From Progne subis subis (lineage: Eukaryota; Chordata; Aves; Passeriformes; Hirundinidae), in assembly GCA_022316685.1 (NCBI GenBank), contig JAKJHU010000067.1, positions 2,325,001 through 2,389,000 of the forward strand: a stretch of 64,000 bases of DNA, in the 5' to 3' direction. Every line of letters starts with the position of its first letter. The first letter of the stretch is position 1. The notes under the pieces were generated by a model, which saw only the letters and a program-made list of their open reading frames with translations, made no database searches and was not told the DNA's origin. Shown in pieces: positions 49,185 to 62,753 of the stretch. Position numbers and translations under genes: made by a program.

Positions 49185-49203
49185 TCTTTTTTTTTTTTTT
49201 TTA
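49185..49203. repeat. Poly(T) run
   Basis: About 18 T with one C near the left end. Confidence 0.8.
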
Positions 49204-49248
49204 ATAATTGAGAATGAAATCCCTGTTAAAAGATGCAACTTTTCAGCT

Positions 49249-49319
49249 TTGTCAAAGCAGCTTTGACAATAATACTTTAGGTGATTGTGTACCACAATAA
49301 TAAGTCATTAGACTTATTA
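49249..49319. promoter_or_regulatory. Two perfect palindromes, possible regulatory element
   Basis: TTGTCAAAGC-A-GCTTTGACAA (49249-49269, 10-bp arms, 1-base spacer) and TAATAAGTC-ATTA-GACTTATTA (49298-49319, 9-bp arms, 4-base spacer) lie 28 bases apart. The first contains paired ACAAAG/CTTTGA-like words resembling SOX or TCF sites. The second frames a homeobox-like ATTA. The palindromes are plain in the sequence; a regulatory role is inference. Confidence 0.3.
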
Positions 49320-51508
49320 CTGATGTGTTATAAAATTATGTATAAAGGTTCCAGGACTACATACTGCTTGAAGTAACAAATTTTTGAAATATCTTAATAT
49401 TTTTAATACTATAAATAATGGTATTTCCAGAAATCTCTCTTTTAAAGTTGTTTATATATGGCTACCCTCCCATATGCTGATGGACAAATATGTGAGGATA
49501 TATTAACAGAAGAATCCACCTCTATAGTAGCACACATAAAATATCTTATTCATTTAAAAATAAATAAGAACAAAGCAAAGAAAATTAAACCTTTCCCAGT
49601 TCTTCTCAACATTATTTATAAAACAAGACCTTGTAAAAATCAGTGACAATCTTTTAATTCCTATGTAAAGGTGACTGCCTGAAATTGCCAAGATCATGCG
49701 TGTAGTGGTTTATCTGATGTGTACACACCAGTCACATAATTTCAGCAGCTCTTATGGTTTATGAGAATCCTTAGGAATCTAGTCTTAAAGTAAAGCAAGG
49801 AGAGCTGAAAAATATATTCATTACCATAATAGGTGAGGAGGCCATACAAATACACTAGCTAGGCTTATGGAATCATAAGTATATTGCATAATTTAGGAGG
49901 GTTATGCTCTGATACTAAGCCTGTGGTTGCTGTGGAAACACATATCCCATCAGCATACTATACACAGAAAGCTCCCATGGGAAAAGTTTAGATATTTGCT
50001 CTCTATAGCCTGTTTTAACCTTTGACTTTGTGTCTAAAGGATCCTCACTAGATTTACAACTTTGTCCTCTATAGTAAGTGACCTGCAGGATAATATAAGA
50101 ACTGTTAATAGTATCGATTCAGCAGTGTGAATATAATTCCAACCTCCTTGCTACTATAGCTTCCAAACACATGGAGCAAAACTTGATGAACACCTTAAAA
50201 AACCAAGAATCCTCAGTACTCTGGCTTGCAGACTTGAAAGATAACTTTACCTGGTGCTGCATTATAACTCTGATTTCAGTTCTTCAGATATAGGATCTAG
50301 ATTTTTTAAAGGACTAAAATCTTCAGAAGATCTGTGTCAAGCAGCACCTGCCATGTTTGGATGGGCCGCATTCATAAGAAACAAAATGAACATGGAATTG
50401 TTGTCATTGCTTTGCTCCAGATATATAATGTTGACATCACTAAGCTTATAAAGAATGCCATAAAAAAAGCTGTATACAAATAGTCCCCAGATCTGAAAAT
50501 ATTGTTTATTAATAAAATTAACATGGTCATATCATAAAATCCTTAGGATATTTAGATGCACCATTTTCTTTGTTGCATACTGTGACTGTATTTCATAATT
50601 TTTTGAATATTGAAGCAGTGTAAATCATTCAACATTGCTTATGTGATAGTCCATCAGTTGTCTTTTGCACTAACAAACAACTCCTACTGGTTAATACAGG
50701 GTACATAGATTTTCATGGTTAAGCAATCAGTTTGATAGCATAGGATTGAAAAAATATTTCTAATGTTATGCACAGTGATTAAAAAGCCTTTAGGATCAAT
50801 TCCTCCTGGCTTTATTGAAAGAATGACAAAAGTGACACAGTCTTAATACAATCAGATTTATTATGGCTGATATCTGTAGTCTGATTTATTTTATTAACTT
50901 AGCCTGCAGAGAAAAGTTAAAATCTCTCTTTCTGTCACAATGGCCTGAATATTCTAGAAGTGAGTGAAACAGGAAGAAAATTATTTTAAAAATAATTCTC
51001 CAGAAAAACCTGACTTAGATTCCAAACCTAAAATAACCATATGAAGCTGTAGAATTTTGCACCTTATCCTACTGCCATGTTTGATTACTCGCTCACTTTA
51101 GCAAAAGTGGAATTGAAAAATATATCTCTGATACAAAAATATATTTTCAATCACATTTAATAGCTCGATTTGGTAGTTTCCCCTTGCTCTTCTCTTAAAG
51201 GAAATTTTAAATGAGGTAACAAGAGAAATGAAAAAAAAATTGTCAAATCCTTGTCTGTATTCATGGAAGAGTAGAGAAATATCTTAGCCTTGCTTCAAAT
51301 TCTTTATGTAACAGTTCTAATATTATGCCTAGTGAATGGCATATATACTTCCCTTTGCTAATGTTATGAATCCCCTATTCAAACATCAGATTTCATTATC
51401 AAAAAAAAGTTAATCAAGGTCATAGATTTCAGAAAATAGTAGTCCTTCCCTAGGTCTAACCTTGGCACATAAAATTATTATAATTATATTGTTTTAATAT
51501 TTTGTTAT

Positions 51509-51513
51509 CCTTG
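51509..51513. repeat. Target-site duplication, left copy (ccttg)
   Basis: Identical to 52052-52056 across the solo LTR. Confidence 0.8.
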
Positions 51514-52051
51514 TGTGCTGGCTTGAAAGCAAAACCAGCGAGAGACTCCAAGTCAGAAAAACAATTTAATAGGAGGGAAAAAAAAAAAAAAAATAGTACA
51601 AAAGTACAGTCAGAATACAACCTGACATCCTGTTAGTTAGGGTGGTGGTAGCAATCCAGATGAAGTGGTCTTGTTGAAGCAGTGATCCCATAGAAAGGTC
51701 CAGTAGCTCTCATCCTCTGGGACTCCAGTGGGTAAGGCTGCCTGTGCTGTCCCAAATCCCAGATTATATCCAGGTGGGAATGTCTTGGCTCCTCCCCCTG
51801 GGTGGAGCATCTCACAATGGACTGATATCATTTTATCAGTCTTGCAATGGGTCCTTGATTGCCCATTAAACAGAGATAGCTCCTGGAGGGAGTTATCTAT
51901 GAGTCATGCAGCAGGGCATTGATGGGCCATTAACAGAAGATAGTCTGGAGGGAGGGGGCAAGGGAAACACTGCCCAGCCTAGTTTCAACAGCTCATGTAG
52001 ATAGTGATAGAATACATATTTTGGGTACATCTCACATTGTAACCTAGGACA
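51514..52051 (-). mobile_element. Solo LTR of an avian ERV, 538 bp
   Basis: TG...CA ends (TGTGCTGGCTTG and CCTAGGACA on the plus strand) with perfect ccttg duplications. Read on the minus strand it starts TGTCCTAGGTTACAATG, a start I associate with avian LTRs. It has a TATA box (GATATAAT, plus-strand about 51764-51769) and an ATTAAA polyadenylation hexamer (plus-strand 51565-51570), then a U5 with GGAGTCTCTCGCTGG. The A run at 51577-51593 is a T tract of the LTR. A 5-bp duplication fits ERVL- or ERVK-type elements. There is no internal sequence, so it arose by recombination between two LTRs. Frames at 51633-51922 lie inside and are not genes. Confidence 0.88.
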
Positions 52052-52056
52052 CCTTG
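52052..52056. repeat. Target-site duplication, right copy (ccttg)
   Basis: Identical to 51509-51513. Confidence 0.8.
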
Positions 52057-52123
52057 GTTGAGCTTTTTTTTCTTTTTTTTTTTTTTTTTTTTAATGTATC
52101 ATATATTCCTTCTACATTTAAAA

Positions 52124-52190
52124 TATAGGTAGGTAGGTAGGTAGGTTAGATAAGAGATAAGACGTAAGAGATAAGAGATAAGAGATAGAC
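52124..52190. repeat. (GTAG)n followed by (GATAAGA)n
   Basis: Five GTAG units pass into five or so GATAAGA-like units, one of them mutated to GACGTAAGA. Confidence 0.9.
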
Positions 52191-54399
52191 AGAAAGGCAG
52201 ACAGAATAATTAAAGCAACTAAAAAGTAAAAGAATTAATACAGCAAATGTCAAAATTTCTACTTTTCCCCTTAAAAAATCAGGTACCTAAGTCAGAGCTG
52301 TGGCTAAACAGGGACACATTAAGAGAACTTAAGGTTCTGATCACTCGAAATTTTAGGCTTCAAAGCTAACATTGCTGTCCTGGTTCAGCAGCTCTCTGAC
52401 AATCTGGCAATGGTGAGTCCAGAAGGGTTTCTCAGCCACTCTAGCTGGATCCATACCTAGGTTAAATCTTGACCCAGTCATGAGAATGTGATAAATACAT
52501 ACCATCACCTGAAATTGTCTGGGCTTCAGCAGAGGGAAATCTCATTTACATACACATTAGACTGCACTTTTGACACTGCATTTTTAATACTGTATCTCTG
52601 GCACCAATCCTGTACATGAAGATGTGCCTTAAAATAAAGGAAATGCAAAGTGCAAAAGTAAAAAGATTAGTTCTAAATATGATTGTAAAATAATTGTGTT
52701 CTCAAACAATGCATTTAGCTATAGCTTAATACAAAAATTTTATAGAACCTTATTTTCCAAAATCTACCTTTTTACAGTGTGTTTGGCAACTGTCCAATGA
52801 ACATCATCAAGAAATAGTAAAAAGCCACAAGCAAACCAGTGCTGCAGAATTGCCAATTATCTTTGCCTCTGAATGCTATTTCACTGCTACTCAATGTGGA
52901 TATACCAGCTTGCTCAGAGATTCTTTATGCAGTTCAAACATACTACTAAATTATATGGGAAAAACAGGCCCTTGAGTTAACATTCAGTTATGAACTAATG
53001 TTCTGAAGCAAAGATGTGTATTAAAAATGCAATAATTGAGAACTAGCACACTGGTTTTAATACACAATGTATAGTTCTCCGTGTGTGTACTCAGGATCCC
53101 AGCTGTCAATTTAAATTGAAAAACAAAATTTCTGTACTATTCCATATAAATTTTGTTTCATGTGAAACATTCAAGCAAAGAAAATAAGTAATCTTTGAAC
53201 TGACAAAATTTTCAACCTAAGTATGCATGCTCAAAGATTGAGACTCTGGTTTAAATTTTATAATTGTATAACAATTTTATAACAAAAAATCAGGACATCA
53301 AAAAATCTTACAAAACTTTCAGTATGAGAAACCCTGTTTCTACTAGGTTAAATCTTATGTCTGTTAGAGTCAAAAGTAAAGCCCTCTCAACTTAAATAGA
53401 ATTTTTATTCACTGTTACCTTGCTGTTCAGTTGTTTGTTATTCATTTAGAATGAACCAAACTTTTCAGAAACCATAAACAGTATGGCTCTTTACTTGAAA
53501 AATTAATTCAGAATGAAAGTGCTTGTTTGTTACCATCTTGTTTTCATATTTTCTCAAATGCTCCTGATAACCCCATGAAACAGAGGGCAGATGGCAGACT
53601 CCAACCATGATGCTGAAATTAATAGTATTAGATATGATTTTCTGATTTAAATTTGCAATGCAGTAGTATTGGGTTTACTCTTTTTTGTATAAAATATTTG
53701 AATAAAAATTAGAGGATGTCTGTTAAAAGAAACAGAAATAAAATTAATTGAGCTACCAAGCTGAAAAATTTATCTTTATTGTACCAGTAGAGATTTTAAT
53801 TTACCAATACCTCAACCTCTTATAGTGTTAAGATTACAAGATGTGATTGGAAGGTACTTGTATTCTTTTCTTAGTTTGAACATTTTATCTAACCTTGGAA
53901 TTGCTTCATACCCCTAACTACACCTTTCCAAAACCATAATTTACCAACTTTTGTTGTGACAGCAGCCTTACTATATTATTAACTGGGCCACTTGTTTTAA
54001 AAGAGGAGAAATTAAAAGTACTTTAGTTTTCCTTACTCATTGCTTACTAACAGATGAATTTTGCGGAACTTCATTTTGCCAAAAAATGCCTAGGAATTAA
54101 AGATTACATATTCACTCATGCCTAAAACGAAGCCAGAGGATAATACTTGACAAATGTATTTTTCTGAGTTCTAAAGAAGGTTCTTTAACATATCTAGATG
54201 TATTTTTATTTTACTGCCATTAACAATGAACTAAACATTAATTTATAAGCAAATGTGGTTATATCCTTTCCAGTGCAGGCACTTCATGAATATCAGGACT
54301 CACTTTTTTACTTAGAATACAGGTTAGGAAATCTAAGCACTATCTCCCTGCTTTTTATGATGTAATAAATGACTTATTTGGCTGTGAAAATCAAGTACC

Positions 54400-54850
54400 A
54401 GCCCATATATTTATTGACTATTAAGTGCTCCACTTCCTCAAACCTAGACTTTTATTGTGTGAATGTGTTTGTACAATAAACTCTTTGTTTTGTTGTTTCA
54501 TATTTTTCAATTTAAATTATTATTTTACTCCTCTTTCCTCTTGTGCCTTTAATTATTACCTCTTGAATAGCTGACATGTTGTTTCTGACACAGCATATTG
54601 TAGCTTTTCAGTCTGATTCACTAAATTCAGCATCCCCAGCTGATTATGCCAGATGGGTTTTGTTTGAGCTATTACCCAAATATTATATGCCACAGAAAAT
54701 CAATACATATTTATGAATTTGAAATAAAATGGTAATACATAGTAACAGCAGCTGATTTCCTTGAGAAATAATTACATTGAATGGCTTGAAATTTAAGAAT
54801 AATACTTTATATGTTGCTTATTGTGAAACACTACTGATAGCCTAAAAACA
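54400..54850. other. Candidate conserved noncoding block
   Basis: Repeat-free sequence dense in AAT/ATT words with balanced islands such as catccccagctgattatgcc (54632-54651). No long open frame. Judged by texture only. Confidence 0.2.
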
Positions 54851-55044
54851 ATAGATCTTGATCCTACATAATATAATGCTTGAGATATCCTTCATATCAA
54901 AATGGTCTTAAGGGCTGGTCTTCAGTTTCTCTTGGGGTTTGTGAATGGAAGGTCTCATGCGGAGAATTTTAGTGGCACCGTGTGTGCGCACTAACCTTGT
55001 CTCCACCAGAAGGCGTCATCTGACTTACTGTAATAAGCAAGTGG

Positions 55045-55160
55045 GGGCTTTTGTTTTGGTTTGGTTTTTGGGTTTTGTTTTGGGGTTTTTGTTTGTTTGT
55101 TTGTTCTTTGGGGCTTTGTTTTGTTTTGATTTTTGATTGTGATTTTGTTTTGTTTTGTAA
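55045..55160. repeat. G/T-only tract, (GTTTT)n-like
   Basis: GGTTT, GTTTT and GTTTGTTTGTTTG units with few other bases. The N-, K- and Q-rich frame on the minus strand is an artefact. Confidence 0.88.
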
Positions 55161-56142
55161 ATGCATTACTTGGAAATCAACATAACTGCAGCCTCCATGT
55201 TTCTTTGTTTTCATTTATAAATATCCTTTCAGACATTGCACACAGTTGCAGTCCTGATTTCTGCTCATCCGATTCATATTTCAGTGGCTGAAAGTTATAG
55301 TATTGTTTTTACTTTCTTATTTCACCTTCTCAGTCTTTAGAGACCTTCATTTTTGATCTCCCTCCATTGTGAATGATATTAGTTCTGTTGTCCTGTAAAT
55401 AACTTGGCTTGAATTCTGCCTGATCCTGGAGATTTGCTTCTTCTAAATCTCCCCAATGAATTTAATCCTTTTTCCACACAGGCTCTGCAGTCATCGAGGA
55501 TAAAGTATTCTCACTGTCTGTGCCAAACAGTGTCCTCTATTGCAAATATACTCAGAAGCATTGATTAAATACACTGATTATAGCTTTTTGTTCTTGATAA
55601 TCATCCTTCTTTTTGATGTTGATTGAAACTTTCTTTACAAGGATTTTTTGGGGACAGAAGTAATGGTAGCACAGATCAGAATAATGTGTTTAGGACTCAT
55701 ATGCAATGTCTTATAAAGGGTATCTACCTTGTTATATTTTTTGTCTTTCAATATCATCCTTTTGTTTTTTCTCTGCATTTGAAGCTTTTCTTCCCCCTCT
55801 TTCTTTCTTTCCTGCATCCTCTACCTTCATAAGCAAATAGAAAGCATAATACATTTTTTCTCTATCTATACACGCTGCTTCTTTACAGCCAAGCTACAGG
55901 AAAAAACTACATAGAAAGGAGACCTTCATTAATAGGCTGTAGGGGGTAAACGAAAATTTGGATTTTGCTTGTTCAGAATGTGCTGAGGTAGATTCAAAAT
56001 GAAGAAAAAACATATGGTAGTAAAAGTGAGAGAAAAGAAAGCCACAGACAGTGCCACAAAAACAATTTTTGTTGCAATCTGGGAGCCATTGAATGTCTGA
56101 TAGAAAGTAATGGAATGTGATTTTTTTGTTGTTGCTGTTTAG

Positions 56143-56279
56143 GAACCCTGCAATGGTATGTTGAACAAGATGCAGCTGATAAACAGATTTCTGCTGACAC
56201 TCCATGGGAGCCGAATTACAAGTGTGGGAGTAGTAGAACAAATGAACAAATTCAGATTACCTCTCTGTCAAATACAAGT
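56143..56279 (+). other. Exon-like segment (unconfirmed)
   Basis: A pyrimidine-rich stretch ending in gttgctgtttag (56131-56142) could be a splice acceptor. A perfect donor GTGAGT begins at 56280. The 137 bases between stay open in two plus-strand frames. The frame starting at 56145 includes WYVEQDAADKQISADTPW and a single PNYKC word. I cannot assign a family. Acceptor-donor pairs of this quality also arise by chance in AT-rich DNA. Confidence 0.22.
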
Positions 56280-58449
56280 GTGAGTGTTTTAAAAATAAAT
56301 AAATAATGAAAAAGAAGTAGGTTGTTATTGAATTTTAATCTAAGAAATTTAAAAAGCTGCACATTTCCCTGTGCAGCTACAAAGATGAAATGTCTGGAGA
56401 AAATATAGAAAATAACTCACTGCTAAATGAAATGTTTATGTATAAATAAAGACATGTAATAAGAGAACCTCCTGGACAAGAAATTGCCTATTAGGTAAGA
56501 GCATTATTTGTGTCTTTTTTACTTTTACTACTGTCACCAAAATCAACCAACAACAAAAAAAAAAGTGACAGAGCAAATTCCTAGAGGTACCAAAAAATTA
56601 ATACTCAAAGAAACCAGTATTTTTAATATTCTCAAATGTCTAGTATGACTGCAATCAGGATTTTGTCAATATACCTCATTTTCCGTAACAGAAAAACAAA
56701 TGGCAGATAAGATAATGACACATCTACAAAGCACATGTGTGGAAGGACCTAACAAGGTGAGCGCCTATGATTTGTATTTAGATTCAGTGCTAGCAAGAAA
56801 AGGCACCATGCATGCAAGCAGAATTCTTATTCTTTTGCTGTCAAGCCAACATTTGCTGTTGGTCTCATCAGTCTGGGAAGTTCACCAAAGGAGTCCTTGA
56901 GGCACGTTATTAGATAGATGTTTAGAATAGAAATGAATAATAAATCATGAATGTGCCTAAGTAATACAAGACAGCTACAATTAGACTACACCAAGTCTCA
57001 GTCTTTGTGTTGGAGGGCATTATATAGAGATCATTACTATGAAGTACTGAAAAATAAATATAGTTATTATTATAACAAAAGACTAAAAGCTTTCTGACAC
57101 ACTATAGATTATTACCCAGAAGAATGACAAATTGCTGGGATTTATAGCTTTTAGGTATTTAATGAAAACATAGTTAGGAGAATATGTCATTCTGCTATCA
57201 GGAAATAATTGAATTGCTGTGATTGCCAGGAATCTGACACTGGTGGTGATTTTGATTTAAAAGCTAGTGGAAGGTACTTTTCACACTGAGAATCTAAAGC
57301 ACAAAAGACAAGTAGGCAACATGTAGCTTTTGCTGGGAATAGCATCTCAAAAGCTCATAAAATAAGGATCAAAATGACAGGAAAACTTATCATTTGAAGA
57401 ACTCACAGAGTTTCGGTGCTGGTACCTTGATAAATAGGAGTATAGAAAGAAATTGGTCTGACAAAACTGGAAAGTGATCTGAAAAAATCAAAATAATTAG
57501 AAGTGCTAACTGCAGGTTTTAGTACTGTCCTTGATTTCATGTTGAGGCCAATAGAGTGACAAAAAAAAGATAAGTGTCTGATAGGAAAATATTTTGTTTA
57601 TATAAAACCCATGAGGAACACAACATAACCTAATATGTAATGGAATTTCCACTATGACAATTTGTTCTAAAGGAAGGACTATAATTTCAAATTTTGGACA
57701 AATTTTAAATTAAACTTTAATCTGTAACCATAGATAAACACATATTTGGTCCTTTTAAATTACACCAGGTACATAGGAATGAAAGTCATAAAGAAAGGCA
57801 AAACTTATTAATATAGATATCATATTTATGGATTCCCCTTAGAAAGGTGAATTTTGAAAATTTGATTCTAGTTTTTAGTATTAAATTTTGATTCTATGGC
57901 AATGGAAATCTACTACCATATGGTTTTAAGAAAAGAGGAATGGCACTTTCTGGTGTTCCTCTTTTTAACTGGAGTTTTCTACAAAGCATGTGGATCGATT
58001 TCTGTTTCATACACCTCTTCTACCAGGACATTAGGACACTCAAAGTACAAATCAGTGACTGCCTTCTTTCACAGGAATCTGTGCATTACGCATTCCAGAA
58101 TGGAATCATTCTTATGTTCTCATTTGAACTTCATCACTTACCTTTTCCCTTAGAAGATCTCATCCCATTATACCTACATAAATGGTGTAATCTAAACATC
58201 TACTCCACCTGTTGGAAAAAATCAACCAGCCAAACAACCCAAATCTTTACTTCCTTTATGCATATATAATTTTTTTTTTTTGCAAACAAAATCATCCTCA
58301 CTGTTGCATCACAATCAGTCTTAAAATACAAGTGATGGAGGTCTTTTCTGAATTGTCAGAGTTCACTTCCCCAAAAATCCCACCCCAACACCCACTTTAA
58401 AAGCCAAAGGTATTTTGATGTTATTTAAATTTTTAATTAAAAATGACAT

Positions 58450-59010
58450 TTCTATAGAAACACAGAATGATTGAAGTTGAAAGGAACCCCTGGAGGTTAG
58501 CAGTTCCAAGTTTCCTCCCCAAAAAGGACCACCTAGATACAGTTGGCCTACCCTGTGTACAGGCTTGTTTTGTGACCAGTGTAAGCAACTGTTAGATCAC
58601 CCTGTAGCCTCTTCACCTCTCTATAGATTGAACAAGACCAGCCCTCTTATTGTGTCCCCATCAGACATGTAGGTTCTTTAACATCTTGCTATTCTTCCAT
58701 GTGATTCCTTCCAGTTTCTGTTTCTCTTCAACTGGTGTTCTACTATTATTCCCATTGCAGCCTCACTGTCAGTGACTGAAGGATCATAACCACAGCCTTG
58801 CTGTGCAAACCACAGCCCTACCAAAGCAATGCAGCCTGTGTTTTGTGTTATTTGCCATGAGAGCACATTGTTGGTTCATATTTAGTCTGACATCCATGAA
58901 AACCTCCCCTGAATACCAACACCAGTAGCAGTACTCAGCCTCTTGATTCACAGCCTATTCTGAGCACAGTACAAAACCGCTTGCACATTCCCTTTTCAAA
59001 CTGTATGAGG
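58450..59010 (-). mobile_element. CR1 LINE fragment, old
   Basis: The plus strand opens with 'acacagaatgattgaagttgaaaggaacccctggaggttagcagttcc', the reverse complement of a CR1 3' end (cagaatgattgaagttggaagggacctctggaggtca). About 350-550 bases on, further CR1-like wording follows, including 'ttggttcatatttagtctgacatccatgaaaacc', 'ccagtagcagtactcagcc' and 'gcacattcccttttcaaactgtatgagg'. It is diverged by many substitutions and small gaps. The minus-strand frame 58678-58866 lies inside it and is not intact ORF2. Confidence 0.8.
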
Positions 59011-62000
59011 TTTCTTTTGTCCTGGTCCTTATAGAGATCACTCAATTTTGGTGGGGAATAACTGTATTGCCCCTTTTAAATTATACCCAGTTAAAGGACC
59101 ACAGATTAAGCAGAGATAATGAAGTTTTTCAGTTTAACTGCACAGCTGAAACATCTTTAGGGATTTAACTAAGAACTAATCTTCAAAAGAGAAATACAAC
59201 TTGTATTCTACTGTTAAAATTTACCCAGACTTTTAGCTTTCTCTACTAACTATTTAGAGCCTTTGAAGAGTTCTCAGCACATGACCTTTGGAAAGTTCTA
59301 TTAACACCTTCTGGAATTTTGAGCATTTTTTCCTTTTAAGACTGACTGCAAAAGTGCTTACTCTCAAAGTCCAGTCAGGAGTTGTGAATCTGAGTAACTC
59401 AAACAGTTGCAGAAGCTATATGAGATAAAGTAGTTGTAAAATCAATGAAAATAAAGGACAGTACATTTGTAAAGAATATAACTGGAGCAACTGACAATAC
59501 AAGAAAGTACAGGAGAGTATTCTATTACAAAATAAAAGATGAAACCCATGGATCTAGGCTTTGTAATTCAGCCTATTAAGTGTTCAAAGGAAACAGAGTG
59601 TTTAAATGGAAATGAGGTGACTCAGAGTCTTTGACTTGATTTAACTTGCTCTAGTAAAGCTAGAGAGAAAAATAAGACCACATTTCAGTGAAAGGGACTA
59701 TGCCAATTTGAAACCAAGAACATTTAATAAAACTACTTGAAAGAAAAATCTATCAGACTAAAAATAAAAAAAAAAAAAAAACACCAAAAAAAACCCCCAC
59801 ACATCCCAAAGGTAATAAATGCCAGAAACTCAAGCACATGGAACGTTTTAACTGATCTGAAACTGATCAAAACGTTTGTGAATGAACAATAAGGATCAAA
59901 CCCAAATGGACACAGAAGCAGACAAAATAACCTGATGGGTCTTTTCTTTCTTTAAGTTCTGGGAATTTATGGCAAATTAAATAAGCATTGGGTATGGTGC
60001 CAGCACTGAGGAAATAGCATGCAAGGGAAACAAGACGCTAACCTTGGAAAGAGAGAAAAGAGAAAATAATATCCCAGTTAGCTTGTAAATATAAACTTTT
60101 GACAATTAACGGGGGCCAAACTCATTTTAGGAGAAAATAGCAGTGAGTATTTGTATCAGGCATGAGCAGAAATGGGCTAAATATTTTTTAAAACATTATG
60201 CACTTTCATTAGAGAAATGGGGCATTGTTAAGGAATTTGGACGAGATGGAGATATTTAGACTAGATAAAATGCTACTTTATGGAAAGTAGAGCTTAAAAA
60301 AGTTTTGCAAACAGCATTTGTTTTTTCATGTGAAAAATAAATCTATGATTATTTCTTTGAAGTATCCTGACTTAACTTCCAAGTACCAGGTAAAAAGAAT
60401 ACTCTGTACTATTTTGTTAAAGATAGATTTAAACCCAAAGCTCTGGAAAATATTTAAGGCACAGTAGGAAGCAAAGGAAGTAAAAAGGAAAGATTAAGCT
60501 TTACAAGATCATTTTCTCTACACCAGGCAGTAGGGCAAAGAAGGACTGCAATTTCCAAACGTGTAACTTCAGAATGTTCTGAATGTGAGAATCTTTCTTG
60601 CATTACAGACCGATAGTTTTTCTGGTCCTGAATTTTTGTGCCATTAGCTTATACCTCATGTTTCCTAATTAAACAGAATATATATTAGCTGGCTGTGAGG
60701 TTTAAAATATGTGTAAGGTTCTCCACAGGTACAAGAGGATTTCTTTTTTCCAGCTAACTTTTTATAGCTTGTTTTGGGTACGGGTTTTCTGTGGATTTGC
60801 TTAGTTGTTGGCTTGTTTGTTTTGATTTTAATTTTCCTGGTTATATTTTTCTTACAAGAAAGAGTATTGCAAAATAATCATTGACAAGGCTGTCACTGTT
60901 CCACATGAACTGGCCAGCATATTATTCTAGTTTTAAAATTCATCATCTCTTTTAGCAGTTCCATAAAATTCAGGGTAATAAAAAGAAATCTTAGCAAATA
61001 TTGAAACTGCTGGTTTTTGCTAACTTGGGAAACAAGAGATATTGATTCTACAGAAACATATCTAAATTTCTTAAATATCCAAATAAACGTTTTATAAAAT
61101 ACTGGAGTGATTACAGAGAAGTATTACTGTCAACTCTGTTTGTAATTCAATACTTGTGACCATCTTGTAACCAACAAAGGATGTATTTAAAATTTTTGCT
61201 TTATGTTTTGATGCTATGTTATGGTTTGCTGCACATTTGATAGGCTGAACCAGTCAGGTTATTAAATGCCATATGTCAAAAATGTGAAGGTATCAGAAAA
61301 ACAAAGTCTGTACCTGATTTATCCAAAATATGTAATCCATTCAAGAAATTATTTGAAATCAGCCATAAATAATTTATATCCCTGAGAAAAAGTAAGGAGT
61401 TTTGAGACTTTGTGGACAGGCACTGCAGAAAACCTGAGACACTAGGAAAGATTTACACAGAAGTGTAAATCATGAATAATAGGGCATTCAAAATTACACT
61501 TCTGAAGCTTACTTGTTTATAGCTCTGAACCTGGATTTCTATTTCCTCATTGTAAGTCCTTTTCTGTTCTGCTGTTTATTTGCAAGATAGTCTATCACTC
61601 ACAGGTTTTTAGGACAAAGTAAGGTCCTGTTAGTACTAAAGGGATACAGCATAAAGTGAAACAGCAGAAATTTCCTATTTGGACACCTATCTTTAATGAG
61701 TCTTACAGTGGAGTCAGTATTTCTTGGCAGTGCAGAGTGGCACAGTTGCAAAGCTGCACAATCAGTAGAATGTACCCATACAGTTAATTAAAAAGAGGTG
61801 TGTATGTTGATATTATTTTGTTGCAAAAATGACTGATTAGAAACCTAAATCAAAATGAAGAAGCATTTAGAATTTCTGTTTATTTAAAGCCTTTATGTTT
61901 AGATTAACAATCTAGTAATGCATGATACAGCAGCAATTTCTGTACTATGCAGATTTTGGCGTATTTTCTTTTGTAATGACATCATACATTCACAAATTAC

Positions 62001-62679
62001 AGTATCTGCTTCTCAAATTAGAGCTCTGCTTCTTCCCCACATGGCTGAGCAATACAGAACTTAGGTTTTTTTCAAGTCCAAAGCACAGCGTATATGCTGG
62101 TTTTTTTAACTGAAGTGACAAAAATAAAATTATCTAAACTGCTCTAATTTCTTCACTCTCCCTTTTGTCACTACACTGCAGAAGTGACTTTACAAAAGTA
62201 TTGCTCTGCATTTTTAATGTGCACTTCAAATCCTATAAAGTTATTCAGCTAAAACCTTTCCAGATTCTTTTGAGATGGTGTCTCAAGGTGTATTGTGAAT
62301 GTCTTTTTCTCTCAATGACACTTTCTAGAAATTGTACTCTGGGGATTACCACACCAGTATTCTTTATTTTTCACCAATAAAACATGTGCTCCAAGATTTC
62401 ACCTAAGAGTCAACAAAGGTGTTGATTTAAGCCTCTCATAATGTACCTGAAGCATGGTTCTTTTCATTAGCCTGATTTATTTTAGTGCTGTAACCATGTA
62501 CAAATAAAGACCAGGTAAAAAGACAGATTGTACATAATCACCCTTTCACTAGTGATTCTGCATAAATTTGCAAATGAATACCATTACCTGGCAACTAGCA
62601 GAGACTGAAGAATCTGGTGAGTTTCTTCATTATATTTTTACAGTGCATTCTCTCAATAAGGTTCTTTGAGAACCTTCCC

Positions 62680-62684
62680 AACCA

Positions 62685-62753
<69 letters not shown>

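Larger units (their letters stand above)
43070..51505. other. Unique AT-rich DNA, no gene recognised
   Basis: Contains short A/T runs (43608-43625), a small ATT-type run (46997-47016) and two clusters of small perfect inverted repeats (47964-48069 and 49249-49319). Frames such as 45477-45734 and 47083-47400 lack recognisable domains. Confidence 0.55.
52060..58440. other. Unique AT-rich DNA, one exon-like segment, no firm gene
   Basis: Contains a poly(T) at 52066-52093, (GTAG)n and GATAAGA arrays at 52124-52190, a G/T tract at 55045-55160, a candidate conserved block at about 54400-54850 and an exon-like segment at 56143-56279. Frames 55894-56241 and 57940-58269 have no known domain. Confidence 0.5.

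Noticed and set aside
55894..56241. 115-codon minus-strand frame over the exon-like segment
   Set aside because: It has no domain. Open frames on both strands here weaken rather than support a coding claim.
57940..58269. 109-codon plus-strand frame
   Set aside because: It overlaps another frame of 85 codons and has no recognised motif.
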